This document shows positions 8,930 to 17,104 of a stretch of 50,210 bases of DNA, one piece after another. The translations under genes were made by a program, and so were the position numbers. The notes beneath the pieces were generated by a model that was given only the letters and a program-made list of their open reading frames with translations, had not been told where the DNA came from and did not search any database. The DNA is from JBIOUF01 sp044866695. Lineage in GTDB: Bacteria > Actinomycetota > Actinomycetes > Propionibacteriales > Nocardioidaceae. Where the stretch lies: NCBI GenBank assembly GCA_044866695.1, contig JBIOUF010000165.1:1-50210 (forward strand). Reading direction: 5' to 3'. Numbering within the stretch: the first letter of the stretch is position 1; each line of letters opens with the position of its first letter.

Positions 8930-9013
8930 TTGTGGCCGATGCCTGCAGGAAGGGCCTGTTGTGGCCTGAGCCCGCATCGACACGCCGGTAGAGGGTGCGG
9001 GTATCGGCCACAA
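8930..9013. repeat. 84-bp palindromic-end repeat, copy 1
   Basis: It begins TTGTGGCCGAT and ends ATCGGCCACAA (perfect 11-base inverted ends). An internal TTGTGGCC starts at element position 30, and the core contains CGACACGCCG. It lies between prcA and pafA. Confidence 0.85.
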
Positions 9014-9068
9014 CCCGGCCGACCCCGCGCATGACCCGCAACCGGCCGCCTGCGGAGACCCCGGGGCA

Positions 9069-9074
9069 TAGGCT
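9069..9074 (+). promoter_or_regulatory. -10 element TAGGCT of a likely leaderless pafA mRNA
   Basis: TAGGCT ends six bases before the GTG start, with no ribosome-binding site between. It indicates that pafA has its own promoter beyond the repeat. Confidence 0.5.
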
Positions 9075-9080
9075 GGTTTC

Positions 9081-10442
9081 GTGGACCGCCGGATCTTCGG
9101 GATCGAGAACGAGTACGGCGTCACGTGCACGTTCCGGGGGCAGCGGAGGCTGAGTCCGGACGAGGTGGCGCGGTACCTGTTCCGCAAGGTGGTGTCCTGG
9201 GGCCGCAGCAGCAACGTCTTCCTGCGCAACGGCGCGCGGCTCTACCTCGACGTCGGGTCGCACCCGGAGTACGCCACGCCCGAGTGCGACGACATCGTCG
9301 ACCTGGTCACCCACGACAAGGCCGGGGAGCGAGTGCTCGAAGGGCTGCTCGTCGACGCCGAGCGGCGGCTGCACGACGAGGGCATCGCCGGAGACGTGTA
9401 CCTGTTCAAGAACAACACCGACTCGGCCGGCAACTCCTACGGCTGCCACGAGAACTACTGCGTCGGGCGGCACGGCGAGTTCGCCAAGCTGGCCGACGTG
9501 CTGATCCCGTTCCTGGTGACCCGGCAGATCATCGTGGGCGCCGGCAAGGTGATCCAGACCCCGCGCGGCGCGCTGTACTCGGTCAGCCAGCGGGCCGAGC
9601 ACATCTGGGAGGGGGTCAGCAGCGCCACCACCCGCTCCCGCCCGATCATCAACACCCGCGACGAGCCGCACGCCGACGCCGAGCGCTACCGGCGCCTGCA
9701 CGTGATCGTCGGCGACTCCAACATGTCCGAGACCACCACGATGCTCAAGGTGGCCACCTGCGACCTGGTGCTGCGGATGATCGAGGAGGGCGTGGTGATG
9801 CGCGACCTCACCATGGAGAACCCGATCCGGGCCATCCGGGAGATCTCCCACGACACCTCCGGACGGCGGAAGGTGCGCCTTGCCAACGGCCGGGAGGCCA
9901 GCGCGCTGGACATCCAGCAGGAGTACCTGAACCGGGCCCGTGACTTCGTCGACCGTCGCGAGCTGCACACCCCGGTCGTCGTACGCTCCCTCGACCTGTG
10001 GGAGCGCGGCCTGAAGGCGGTGGAGTCCGGTGACCTCAGCCTGGTCGAGCGGGAGATCGACTGGGTGATCAAGTGGCGGCTGATCGACAGGTACCGCTCC
10101 CAGCACGGCCTGCCGCTGAGCCACCCCCGCATCGCCCAGCTGGACCTCGCCTACCACGACATCCACCGCCGGCGCGGCCTGTACTACCTGCTGGAGCGCC
10201 GTGGCGCGGTCGCCCGGGTCACCGACGACGTACGGATCTTCGAGGCCAAGTCCCGGCCACCCCAGACCACCCGGGCGCGGCTGCGCGGGGAGTTCATCAA
10301 GCGGGCCCAGGAGCGCCGCCGCGACTTCACCGTCGACTGGGTCCACCTCAAGCTCAACGACCAGGCGCAGCGCACCGTGCTGTGCAAGGACCCGTTCCGG
10401 GCCCACGACGAACGCGTGCACAAGCTGATCGAGGGGATGTAG
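9081..10442 (+). CDS. pafA: Pup-protein ligase PafA
   Basis: Links the gamma-carboxylate of Pup's C-terminal Glu to substrate lysines using ATP. The 453 residues share the Dop fold but lack the Dop loop. FGIENEYG (6-13) starts the nucleotide site. LYLDVGSHPEYATPE (55-69) includes Asp57, the position of the essential catalytic Asp. NNTDSAGNSYGCHENY and INTRDEPHADAERYRRLHVI are the other family signatures. GTG 9081 is supported by the leaderless -10. It has its own promoter, unlike pup-prcBA. Confidence 0.97.
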   Translation: MDRRIFGIENEYGVTCTFRGQRRLSPDEVARYLFRKVVSWGRSSNVFLRNGARLYLDVGSHPEYATPECDDIVDLVTHDKAGERVLEGLLVDAERRLHDEGIAGDVYLFKNNTDSAGNSYGCHENYCVGRHGEFAKLADVLIPFLVTRQIIVGAGKVIQTPRGALYSVSQRAEHIWEGVSSATTRSRPIINTRDEPHADAERYRRLHVIVGDSNMSETTTMLKVATCDLVLRMIEEGVVMRDLTMENPIRAIREISHDTSGRRKVRLANGREASALDIQQEYLNRARDFVDRRELHTPVVVRSLDLWERGLKAVESGDLSLVEREIDWVIKWRLIDRYRSQHGLPLSHPRIAQLDLAYHDIHRRRGLYYLLERRGAVARVTDDVRIFEAKSRPPQTTRARLRGEFIKRAQERRRDFTVDWVHLKLNDQAQRTVLCKDPFRAHDERVHKLIEGM

Positions 10443-10469
10443 GCGGCCGGACCGATCGCCAGCGAGCCG

Positions 10470-10579
10470 CCGGTGGTTGAGGAGCGAGCCTGCGAGCCCC
10501 CCGGTGGTTGAGGAGCGAGCTTGGGAGCCCGCCGGTGGTTGAGGAGCGAGCTTGCGAGCGTCTCGAAACCACCAACCGG
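10470..10579. repeat. Tandem 31-bp repeats with inverted end (GGTGGTTGAGG family)
   Basis: Three copies of CCGGTGGTTGAGGAGCGAGC begin at 10470, 10501 and 10532, an exact 31-base period. The last continues into the inverted arm AAACCACCAACCGG, making a complete stem-loop. No gene is supported in 10443-10738. Confidence 0.85.
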
Positions 10580-10612
10580 CACCTCCGCGGGTACTGTGCC
10601 CCGGTCCCCCTT

Positions 10613-10652
10613 GGTCTCGAGACGCCTCCGCTGGCGCTCCGGCTCCTCGACC
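10613..10652. repeat. Related inverted repeat before the FKBP gene
   Basis: GGTCTCGAGACGCC at the left and GGCTCCTCGACC at the right form an imperfect stem-loop. It resembles the GGTGGTTGAGG family read on the opposite strand. Confidence 0.5.
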
Positions 10653-10738
10653 AGCGGGGGGACGGCGCCCAGCCTGCTCTCAGGTGGCTCGGCTACGGTG
10701 GGGCGGCCGTCGCCCCCTCGTCCAGGAGTCCGTTCCCC

Positions 10739-11674
10739 ATGCGCCGTCGTCTCGCGGCCGCCACCGCGGCCGCCCTCGTCCTGACCGGCATCGCCGGCTG
10801 CGGGTCCGGCTCCGACGACGGGGACGGCACCGACGGGGTCACCGTCACGGGCTCGGTCGGCGCCGAGCCGAAGGTCGAGGTCGACGACGGCTTCGAGGTG
10901 TCGAAGACGTCGACCAGCACAGAGGTCGAGGGTGACGGGCCGGAGCTGACCAAGGGCGGCGCCGCGCTGGCCAACCTCGTGGTCGTCAACGGCAGCACCG
11001 GCGAGAAGGCGGCCAGCACCCTCGACTCCGGCAAGCCGCAGCTGCTGGTCCTGGACGAGCAGAAGTTCCTGCCCGCGCTGGTCCCCGCGCTCACCGGCGC
11101 GACCGAGGGCAGCCGGGTGGTGGTCACGGCCACCGTCGAGGATTCGGTCGGCCCCGACGGCGCGACGCAGATCGGGCTGGACAAGGACGACGACGTGGTG
11201 TTCGTGGTCGACCTGGTCGCCGTACAACGCGACCTCGGGCCGGCCGTCGACGACCTGCCCGCCGGCCTGCCGGCGGTGACCACCGGCGACGACGGCGCCG
11301 TCACCGGCGTGGACGTCACCGGGCTCACCAAGCCGTCGAAGCTGCGGGTGGTGACGCTGAACGAGGGCGACGGGCCGGCCATCGCCAAGGGGTCGACCAT
11401 CATCGCCGACTACTACGCGACCGTGTGGGGCAAGAAGCAGCCGTTCGACAACACCTTCCCCACCGACCCCACGTCCTTCCAGATCGGCGCCGGCGGCCTG
11501 ATCAAGGCCTGGGACCAGGGCCTGCTCGGGGTCAAGGCCGGCAGCCGGGTCATGCTCGTGGTCCCGCCCGACGTCGGGTACGGCGCCAAGGGCCAGCCCC
11601 CCGACATCCCCGGCGACGCCACCTTGGTCTTCGTCCTGGACGTGCTCGGCGTGGCTGCGCCGGCGGGCGGCTGA
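10739..11674 (+). CDS. FKBP-type peptidyl-prolyl isomerase lipoprotein
   Basis: Predicted surface lipoprotein of 311 residues. The signal peptide ends in the lipobox LTGIAGC, with Cys21 lipidated. Residues 70-162 are a degenerate FKBP-like domain and 205-307 a good FKBP domain, with DYYATVWG, FDNTF, LIKAWDQGL and VPPDVGYG forming the active-site cleft. It probably isomerises proline bonds in exported proteins. AGGAG (10724-10728) precedes the ATG, and TACGGT (10694-10699) may be its -10. Genes of this type commonly sit between pafA and pafB in actinobacteria, although a role in pupylation is not established. Confidence 0.92.
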   Translation: MRRRLAAATAAALVLTGIAGCGSGSDDGDGTDGVTVTGSVGAEPKVEVDDGFEVSKTSTSTEVEGDGPELTKGGAALANLVVVNGSTGEKAASTLDSGKPQLLVLDEQKFLPALVPALTGATEGSRVVVTATVEDSVGPDGATQIGLDKDDDVVFVVDLVAVQRDLGPAVDDLPAGLPAVTTGDDGAVTGVDVTGLTKPSKLRVVTLNEGDGPAIAKGSTIIADYYATVWGKKQPFDNTFPTDPTSFQIGAGGLIKAWDQGLLGVKAGSRVMLVVPPDVGYGAKGQPPDIPGDATLVFVLDVLGVAAPAGG

Positions 11675-11707
11675 CCGCGCCGCCCGGCCTGGCACGATGT
11701 GGGAGCC

Positions 11708-12670
11708 ATGACTGCCCGCAAGAGCGAGCGCCTGCTCAACCTGCTGATCACGCTGCTGGTCTCCCGCACCTACGTGACCAAGGCGCGGCTTCGGCAGGTC
11801 ATCGAGGACTACGGCCGGGGGTCCGACGAGGCCTTCGAGAAGATGTTCGAGCGGGACAAGGAGGACCTGCGCGCGCTCGGCGTCCCCATCGAGGTCGGCA
11901 GCCATGACCCGCTGTTCGACGACGACGCGGGCTACCGCGTGGTGCGCTCCGCGTTCGAGCTGCCGGAGGTCGCTCTGGAGGCCGACGAGGCGGCGGTGGT
12001 GGGGCTGGCCGCGCGGGTCTGGCAGCACGCCGGCCTGGCCGGGGCGACCTCCGACGCGCTGGTCAAGCTCAAGGCGGCCGGGGTCGAGGTGGACCGCCGG
12101 GCCCTCGACCTGGTGCAGCCGCAGATCGCCGCGGACGAGCCGTCCTTCGAGGCGTTCTGGGAGGCGGTGCTGGCCCGTCGCCCGGTCCGGTTCGACTACC
12201 GGCCCGGCACGGCCGCCGAGCCGGCCACCCGGCACCTGCAGCCGTGGGGGGTGGTGTCGTCACGAGGCCGCTGGTACGCCGTCGGCTTCGACACCGACCG
12301 CCGGGCGCCCCGGCTGTACCGGCTGTCCCGGGTGGTCGGGGAGGTCGCGCGCGACGGGCGGGACGGGTCGTTCACCGTGCCGGAGGACACCGACCTGCGC
12401 GCGCTGACCGCTGCGCTGGCCCCCGCGCCCGCCTCGCGTACGGCGACGCTCAGGGTGCGGGAAGGGGCCGCGTACGCCTTGCGCCGCCGCGCCGCGTCGT
12501 CGTGGGAGGCGCCCGGCGGCTGGACCGTCCTGGAGGTGCCGTTCGGCCGCGACGAGGCGTTGGCCGACGAGGTCCTGGGCCACGGGGCGGACGTGGTGGT
12601 GCTGGCGCCCGACGACCTGCGCGACCTGGTCGTCGCCCGGCTGCGAGCCACGGCGGGGGCCGACCGATGA
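11708..12670 (+). CDS. pafB: WYL-domain transcriptional regulator PafB
   Basis: Partner in the PafBC heterodimer, which in mycobacteria activates LexA-independent DNA-damage genes. The 320 residues contain an N-terminal winged helix (8-75) and a WYL domain around RGRWYAVGFDTDRRAPRLYRLSRV (about 192-215), then a C-terminal extension. GGGAG just upstream favours ATG 11708 over the GTG at 11699. The stop is overlapped by the pafC start (ATGA), the usual coupling for a heterodimer. Despite its place in the cluster, PafB is not a pupylation enzyme. Confidence 0.93.
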   Translation: MTARKSERLLNLLITLLVSRTYVTKARLRQVIEDYGRGSDEAFEKMFERDKEDLRALGVPIEVGSHDPLFDDDAGYRVVRSAFELPEVALEADEAAVVGLAARVWQHAGLAGATSDALVKLKAAGVEVDRRALDLVQPQIAADEPSFEAFWEAVLARRPVRFDYRPGTAAEPATRHLQPWGVVSSRGRWYAVGFDTDRRAPRLYRLSRVVGEVARDGRDGSFTVPEDTDLRALTAALAPAPASRTATLRVREGAAYALRRRAASSWEAPGGWTVLEVPFGRDEALADEVLGHGADVVVLAPDDLRDLVVARLRATAGADR

Positions 12671-13671
12671 GCGGCGCCCGGGCACAGGTGCACCGGCTGC
12701 TGGCCCTGGTTCCCTACCTCCAGGCCCGGCCCGAGGTGTCGGTCGCGGAGGCCGCCCGGGCCTTCGGGGTCACCCCCGCGACCATCCAGCGCGACCTCGG
12801 CGTCCTGCTGTTCTGCGGGTTGCCCGGTCTCGGCATGGGCGACCTGATCGACGTCGACTTCGACGCCCTAGAGGGCGAGGGCGTGATCCGACTGTCCAAC
12901 GCCGACTACCTCACCCGGCCGCTGCGGCTGGACAGCGGGGAGGCCGCCGCGCTCATGGTGGCGCTGCGGGCGCTGCGGGAGGGGACCGGCGAGGAGGAGC
13001 GCGAGGTGGTCGACCGCGCGCTGGACAAGATCGCCGCCGCGGCCGGCGACGCCGCGGCGGCTGCCGCCCGGGTGGAGGTCCGGCTCCCGGACGGCGAGAC
13101 CAGCGCGAGGGGCCTGCGCGCCGAGCTCGAGCGGGCGGTGCGCGAGAGGCGCCAGGTCAGGCTGCGCTACCACACCCCGGCGCGCGACGCGCTTACCGAC
13201 CGCGTCGTCGACCCGGTGGCCGTGGCGGGCGCGCGTACGGGCGCCGGCGACCAGGTCTACCTCGACGCCTGGTGCCACCTCGCGCAGGGGCGGCGGCTGT
13301 TCCGGCTGGACCGGGTGGAGGTCGCCGAGGTGCTGGACTCCTCGGTCGAGCCGCACCCCGACCTCGCCCCACGCGACCTCGCGGCGGGCATCTTCGAGGC
13401 CGGAGAGGACGCCGTCGCGGCCGTCGTGGAGCTGGGGCCGCAGGCCAGGTGGGTCGCGGAGTACTACCCGGTCGACGAGGTGGTCGAGGACCGGCGTGCC
13501 GGGGTCACCCGGGTGCGCCTGCGGGCCGGCGACGAGCGCTGGCTGGTGCGGCTGATGCTGCGCCTGGGCGGCACCGCCCGCCTGGTCGAGCCGCCGGAGC
13601 TGGCCGAGCGGGTCCGGTCCGCGGCGGTCTCCGCGCTCGCCGGGTACGACGACGGCACCCGCGTAGGATGA
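12667..13671 (+). CDS. pafC: WYL-domain transcriptional regulator PafC
   Basis: Second subunit of PafBC, 334 residues. The N-terminal helix-turn-helix is visible as VSVAEAARAFGVTPATIQRDLGVL (about 24-47). The WYL-like domain contains QVYLDAWCHLAQGRRLFRLDRV, followed by the WCX C-terminal domain. PafB and PafC each carry one HTH/WYL unit, and some actinobacteria fuse them. The start ATG 12667 overlaps the pafB stop. tatA and tatC follow, the conserved actinobacterial order. Confidence 0.94.
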   Translation: MSGARAQVHRLLALVPYLQARPEVSVAEAARAFGVTPATIQRDLGVLLFCGLPGLGMGDLIDVDFDALEGEGVIRLSNADYLTRPLRLDSGEAAALMVALRALREGTGEEEREVVDRALDKIAAAAGDAAAAAARVEVRLPDGETSARGLRAELERAVRERRQVRLRYHTPARDALTDRVVDPVAVAGARTGAGDQVYLDAWCHLAQGRRLFRLDRVEVAEVLDSSVEPHPDLAPRDLAAGIFEAGEDAVAAVVELGPQARWVAEYYPVDEVVEDRRAGVTRVRLRAGDERWLVRLMLRLGGTARLVEPPELAERVRSAAVSALAGYDDGTRVG

Positions 13672-13798
13672 CCAGTGCCCCGGTCGCCAGGGACTGCCCT
13701 GGCCGGCGTGCGTGACGGGCGGCGCGGAGCGGACCAGGGTTGGTGGACGGGGTACCAGGCCGCACCGGCTGCCGAGGGCGGAGAGGAAGTGACCTGCC

Positions 13799-14119
13799 AT
13801 GAGTGGCATCGGCCCACCCGAGATCATCCTGGTCCTGCTGGTCCTGGTGCTGCTGTTCGGCGCCAAGAAGCTGCCCGAGCTGGCCCGCGGCAGCGGCCGG
13901 GCCCTGCGCATCTTCAAGGCCGAGACCAAGGGCCTGCTCGACGACGAAGAGGACAAGCGGACGCCGGAGCAGCGGCAGGTCGACGCCCAGCACACGCTGG
14001 AGCCCCCCCCGACCGCCCCGCCGACCCCCCCGCCGGTCGCGCCGCCCACCGGCCAGCCCACCGGCCAGCCCACCGGCCAGCCCAGCACCCGCCCGACCGG
14101 CGAGCCGCCGGCCACGTGA
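13799..14119 (+). CDS. tatA: Twin-arginine translocase subunit TatA
   Basis: Pore-forming subunit of the Tat pathway, which exports folded proteins. Residues 7-20 form the single short membrane helix. The hinge and amphipathic helix LLFGAKKLPELARGSGRALR (18-37) carry the FG and KLPELA signatures. After residue 65 the tail is almost all Pro, Thr, Gly and Gln, with three exact PTGQ repeats, making the 106-residue protein longer than the usual 60-90. GAGAGGAAG upstream supports ATG 13799. Confidence 0.93.
   Translation: MSGIGPPEIILVLLVLVLLFGAKKLPELARGSGRALRIFKAETKGLLDDEEDKRTPEQRQVDAQHTLEPPPTAPPTPPPVAPPTGQPTGQPTGQPSTRPTGEPPAT
14045..14080 (+). repeat. Three 12-bp repeats in the tatA tail
   Basis: CCCACCGGCCAG occurs three times without interruption (14045, 14057, 14069), encoding PTGQ each time. 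Because 12 is a multiple of three, copy-number change would keep frame. Confidence 0.9.
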
Positions 14120-14172
14120 GCCGGCGACGAGCCCCCCGGTGGGCCCCCGGGTGAGGCCCCGGTGAGCCCAAG

Positions 14173-15063
14173 GTGAGTGTCGCGGGCGTCCTCGGGCTGT
14201 TCCGCACCGCACCGCTCAACCCGGTCGACGCCGAGGGCCGGATGAGCCTGGCCGACCACCTCCGGGAGCTGCGCGCCCGCGTCCTGCGGTCCGTCGTAGT
14301 GCTCTGCGTCGGGTTCGTGGTGGCGCTGTTCTTCTACGACCAGCTGCTCGACCTGATCCTGGATCCCTACAACCAGGCCCGCGAGGCGCTCGGCCAGAAA
14401 GTCCAGTCGCAGGCGGTGGTGAAGGGCATCGGCGGGCCGCTGCTGCTGCAGCTCAAGCTCGCGGGGGTGGCGGCGGTGGTCGCCACCAGCCCGTACTGGC
14501 TCTACCAGATCTGGGCGTTCGTCGTGCCCGGCCTGCATCCGCACGAGCGGCGCTGGAGCCGGGTGTTCATGGCGGTCGCGGGACCGTTGTTCGTCGCCGG
14601 CGTCGCCACCGGGTACTACGTGCTGCCCAAGGGCATCGAGGTGCTCATCGGGTTCACCAACGCCGGCATGGAGAACCTGGTCGAGATCGGCGAGTACGTC
14701 AGCTTCTTCACCCGGATGCTGCTGGTGTTCGGGGTGTCGTACATGATCCCGCTCTTCGTGGTCATGCTCAGCCTCGCCGGCGTGGTCTCCGGCCGCTCGC
14801 TCGGGCGCTACCGGGCCTGGATCATCCTCGGGGTGTTCGTCTTCGCGGCCGTGGCCACGCCGTCGACGGACCCGTTCTCGATGCTGATGCTCGCCGCCCC
14901 GATGACCGTCCTGTTCCTGGTCTCCGAGCTCGTCGCCCGGCTGGTCGACCGCGGCCGGGGACGGCGCTCCTACGCCGGCCTGGCCGACGACGAGGCCTCG
15001 CCGCTGGACTACCGCCGCGACGACGACGTCGGCCCCTCCGGGCCGGCGGATCGGGACGACTGA
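14173..15063 (+). CDS. tatC: Twin-arginine translocase subunit TatC
   Basis: Receptor for twin-arginine signal peptides, 296 residues with six predicted membrane helices. MSLADHLRELRARV (24-37) is the conserved cytoplasmic N-terminal signature. PGLHPHERR carries the conserved Glu in the first cytoplasmic loop, and FGVSYMIPLFVVML is the usual helix 4. The last 45 residues are a charged cytoplasmic tail. GTG 14173 is 53 bases after tatA. The stop abuts the GTG of the next gene, so the three likely form one operon. Confidence 0.95.
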   Translation: MSVAGVLGLFRTAPLNPVDAEGRMSLADHLRELRARVLRSVVVLCVGFVVALFFYDQLLDLILDPYNQAREALGQKVQSQAVVKGIGGPLLLQLKLAGVAAVVATSPYWLYQIWAFVVPGLHPHERRWSRVFMAVAGPLFVAGVATGYYVLPKGIEVLIGFTNAGMENLVEIGEYVSFFTRMLLVFGVSYMIPLFVVMLSLAGVVSGRSLGRYRAWIILGVFVFAAVATPSTDPFSMLMLAAPMTVLFLVSELVARLVDRGRGRRSYAGLADDEASPLDYRRDDDVGPSGPADRDD

Positions 15064-15450
15064 GTGGCCGCGCCGGTGGTCGCGGCCGCCGACCCCTTCG
15101 ACCTCCCGGACTGGCTCGGCACCCAGGACGTGACCTGGACCCTCACCAGCAGCCTGGCCGCCGGCCCGCGGGTCACCGGAGAGCTGCGCGGAGGCGCCGA
15201 GCGACTCGGGTGCGACCTGCTCGCCTGCGACGCGGCGTACCCCGAACCGGTCCTCGGCGACCCCTGGCGCCGCGACGCCCACCAGGCCTGGGTCTACGGC
15301 CAGGTACGCGCGCTGCGGGTCGACGGCCGGCTCACCCTGGCCGTCCCCGGCACCGGATTCACCGCGGACCTGGTCGTCGAGACCGTGGCCCGGCTGGCCA
15401 AGGCGGTCGGCGCGCCGGCGGACCGGTTCACCGTCGCCCTGCGGCTGTGA
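15064..15450 (+). CDS. Small protein of unknown function coupled to tatC
   Basis: I do not recognise a family. The 128-residue protein has no signal peptide or membrane helix. It contains two cysteines in GCDLLACDAAYPEPV and reads as a compact alpha/beta protein ending in VARLAKAVGAPADRF. GTG 15064 follows the tatC TGA with no spacer, so translation is almost certainly coupled. Base composition and codon use match the neighbours. A role in export is inferred only from position. Confidence 0.65.
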   Translation: MAAPVVAAADPFDLPDWLGTQDVTWTLTSSLAAGPRVTGELRGGAERLGCDLLACDAAYPEPVLGDPWRRDAHQAWVYGQVRALRVDGRLTLAVPGTGFTADLVVETVARLAKAVGAPADRFTVALRL

Positions 15451-15493
15451 TGGGAGCCCATCCCGACCGGCACCGGTGCCCGGGTCGGCGGGG

Positions 15494-15577
15494 TTGTGGC
15501 CGATAACGGCACGGAGGCCTGCTTGTGGCCGCAGACGACACCGACACGCCGAGGACAGGTGTCGCAATCGGCCACAA
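15494..15577. repeat. 84-bp palindromic-end repeat, copy 2
   Basis: Same ends, same internal TTGTGGCC at element position 30 and same CGACACGCCG core as copy 1, with identical length. It lies in the convergent gap between the tatC-linked gene and the sigma factor gene. Confidence 0.88.
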
Positions 15578-15589
15578 TCCGGCGCAGGG

Positions 15590-16084
15590 CTAGCCGTCCT
15601 GCTGCACCAGGGCTGCTTCGAGGGCGGCCAGCCCGCGGGAGGAGTGGCTCTTGACCGTGCCCTCGCTGATCTGGAGCTCCTCGGCGGTCTCGGCCACCGA
15701 CAGGCCCAGCCAGTGCCGCAGCACGACCGTCTTGCGCTGCATCTCCGGCAGGCTCTGCAGCGCGGCGAACAGGGCCGAGCGCTCCTCGACGGGCAGCGTC
15801 TCGCGGGTCGGCAGGTCGTGGCCGTCGAGGCCGGGCCGCTCGCGACGCCACGGCCGGCGGTGCTCGTCCACGTGGGCGCGGACCAGGATCCGGCGCACGT
15901 AGGCCTCCTCGCGGCCGCGCCGCTGCAGCCGCGGCCAGGCGACGTAGAGCTTGACCAGGGCGGTCTGCAGCAGGTCGTCGGCCTGGTGCCAGTCGCCGCA
16001 GACGGCGTAGGCGATCCGGCGCAGATGGGTCTGCCGGGCCAGGACGAACTCGCAGTACGACTCGTCCCGGTCGGCGCGGCTCAC
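15590..16084 (-). CDS. ECF sigma factor, SigE-like family
   Basis: A 164-residue extracytoplasmic-function sigma factor. Region 2 is AYAVCGDWHQADDLLQTALVKLYVAWPRL (about 25-53). Region 4 is LPEMQRKTVVLRHWLGLSVAETAEELQISEGTVKSHSSRGL, with the HTH at about 128-150. GTG 16084 overlaps the upstream gene's TGA by four bases. Here the membrane partner is upstream of the sigma factor, the reverse of the common sigma-first order. Target promoters are unknown. Confidence 0.9.
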   Translation of the reverse strand: MSRADRDESYCEFVLARQTHLRRIAYAVCGDWHQADDLLQTALVKLYVAWPRLQRRGREEAYVRRILVRAHVDEHRRPWRRERPGLDGHDLPTRETLPVEERSALFAALQSLPEMQRKTVVLRHWLGLSVAETAEELQISEGTVKSHSSRGLAALEAALVQQDG

Positions 16085-16941
16085 CGGGAGATGCCGTCGA
16101 CGTAGTGCTGGCGGGCCCAGACCAGGAACTCCGCGACCGTGGTCGCGTCGCCGGCCACGGAGCCGGCGGTCGGCAGGTACCTGGCCGGCTCGCCGGGCCC
16201 CTGCACCGCCAGCACGAACCAAGTCGCGCCGCGCCAGGTCACCTCGGCGACCGCGACCCGCTCGGCCGGGTCCGCGAAGCCGGGGGGCATGCCCGGGTCC
16301 GCGCGCTGGTCGACCACCTCGACGCCGTCCTCGGCCGCCTCGAGGGCGCCGTCGCCACCGAAGGCGACCAGTGCCAGCGCCGGCTCGCCGTCGTAGGCGG
16401 CCACCTGGTCGGCCAGCCAGAGGTCGAAGGAGGGTAGGTTCTGCCGGGCCGTCTCCGTCGTCCCGACGGCGAGGTCGGACACGCGGGGGTCGTAGGACCA
16501 CAGCTGCCACTGGCGGGTCCGGCCGTCGTCGACCACCAGCCCCAGCGACGCCGCCGGTGGCCGCAGGCCCAGCGGGTTCTCGACGCGCTCCACCACGCGG
16601 ACGCCGTCCGCCAGCTCGAGCCCGCCCGGGCCCCAGCGGGCCAGCTCGCCAGGCAGCAGTCCCTGGCCGGTCGAGGTCGAGCCGGGCTTCCCCTGGTCGT
16701 CGGAGCCGGCCGGCGCCGGGACCGCGGTAGCCACCCCCGGGCTCTCCCCGGCACCGTCACCACCCGCCGTCGCGGCGTACCCGACCCCGAGCAGGGCCAC
16801 CACCGCGAGCCCGGTCACCGCCTGGCCGCCCCGGCGGCGACGCCTGGCCCGCCGCCCGGCCTCCAGTCGCGCCGACACCGGCCGGTGCGCGGGTCCCGCG
16901 CCGAACGACCGGTCGAGCTCCTCCGTCAGGTCCAGGTCCAT
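16081..16941 (-). CDS. Membrane-anchored protein, possible regulator of the sigma factor
   Basis: A 286-residue protein. A charged 40-residue cytoplasmic head includes an RRARRRRRGG stretch. One membrane helix follows (about 41-59), then a 225-residue extracytoplasmic part with no family I recognise. The topology and four-base overlap with the sigma gene suggest an anti-sigma or sensor role, but no zinc anti-sigma motif is present. GGAGGG about 12 bases upstream supports ATG 16941. It is divergent from the lipid kinase gene across 163 bases. Confidence 0.6.
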   Translation of the reverse strand: MDLDLTEELDRSFGAGPAHRPVSARLEAGRRARRRRRGGQAVTGLAVVALLGVGYAATAGGDGAGESPGVATAVPAPAGSDDQGKPGSTSTGQGLLPGELARWGPGGLELADGVRVVERVENPLGLRPPAASLGLVVDDGRTRQWQLWSYDPRVSDLAVGTTETARQNLPSFDLWLADQVAAYDGEPALALVAFGGDGALEAAEDGVEVVDQRADPGMPPGFADPAERVAVAEVTWRGATWFVLAVQGPGEPARYLPTAGSVAGDATTVAEFLVWARQHYVDGISR

Positions 16942-17092
16942 GTCGGTCGCGTCCCTCCGCCCGTGGTTCCCCGTCACCTTCGTCAACGGGGCCGACCGCC
17001 GATCGGTTGTCACGCCAGCGCGGCGGGTCACCCCGCCGCACCCGTCGGCGCGGCGCCGCGCGGCCCGCCGCCCGGCGGGGGTCCGGCCAGCC

Positions 17093-17098
17093 TAGGCT
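17093..17098 (+). promoter_or_regulatory. -10 element TAGGCT of a likely leaderless kinase mRNA
   Basis: TAGGCT ends six bases before GTG 17105, the same hexamer and spacing as dop and pafA. The remainder of 16942-17104 shows no gene. Confidence 0.5.
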
Positions 17099-17104
17099 GG
17101 CGCC

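Noticed and set aside
8880..9069. Short frames through the 84-bp repeats (products with a recurring RPQ-like segment)
   Set aside because: The similarity between their products reflects the DNA repeat, and they have no start signals.
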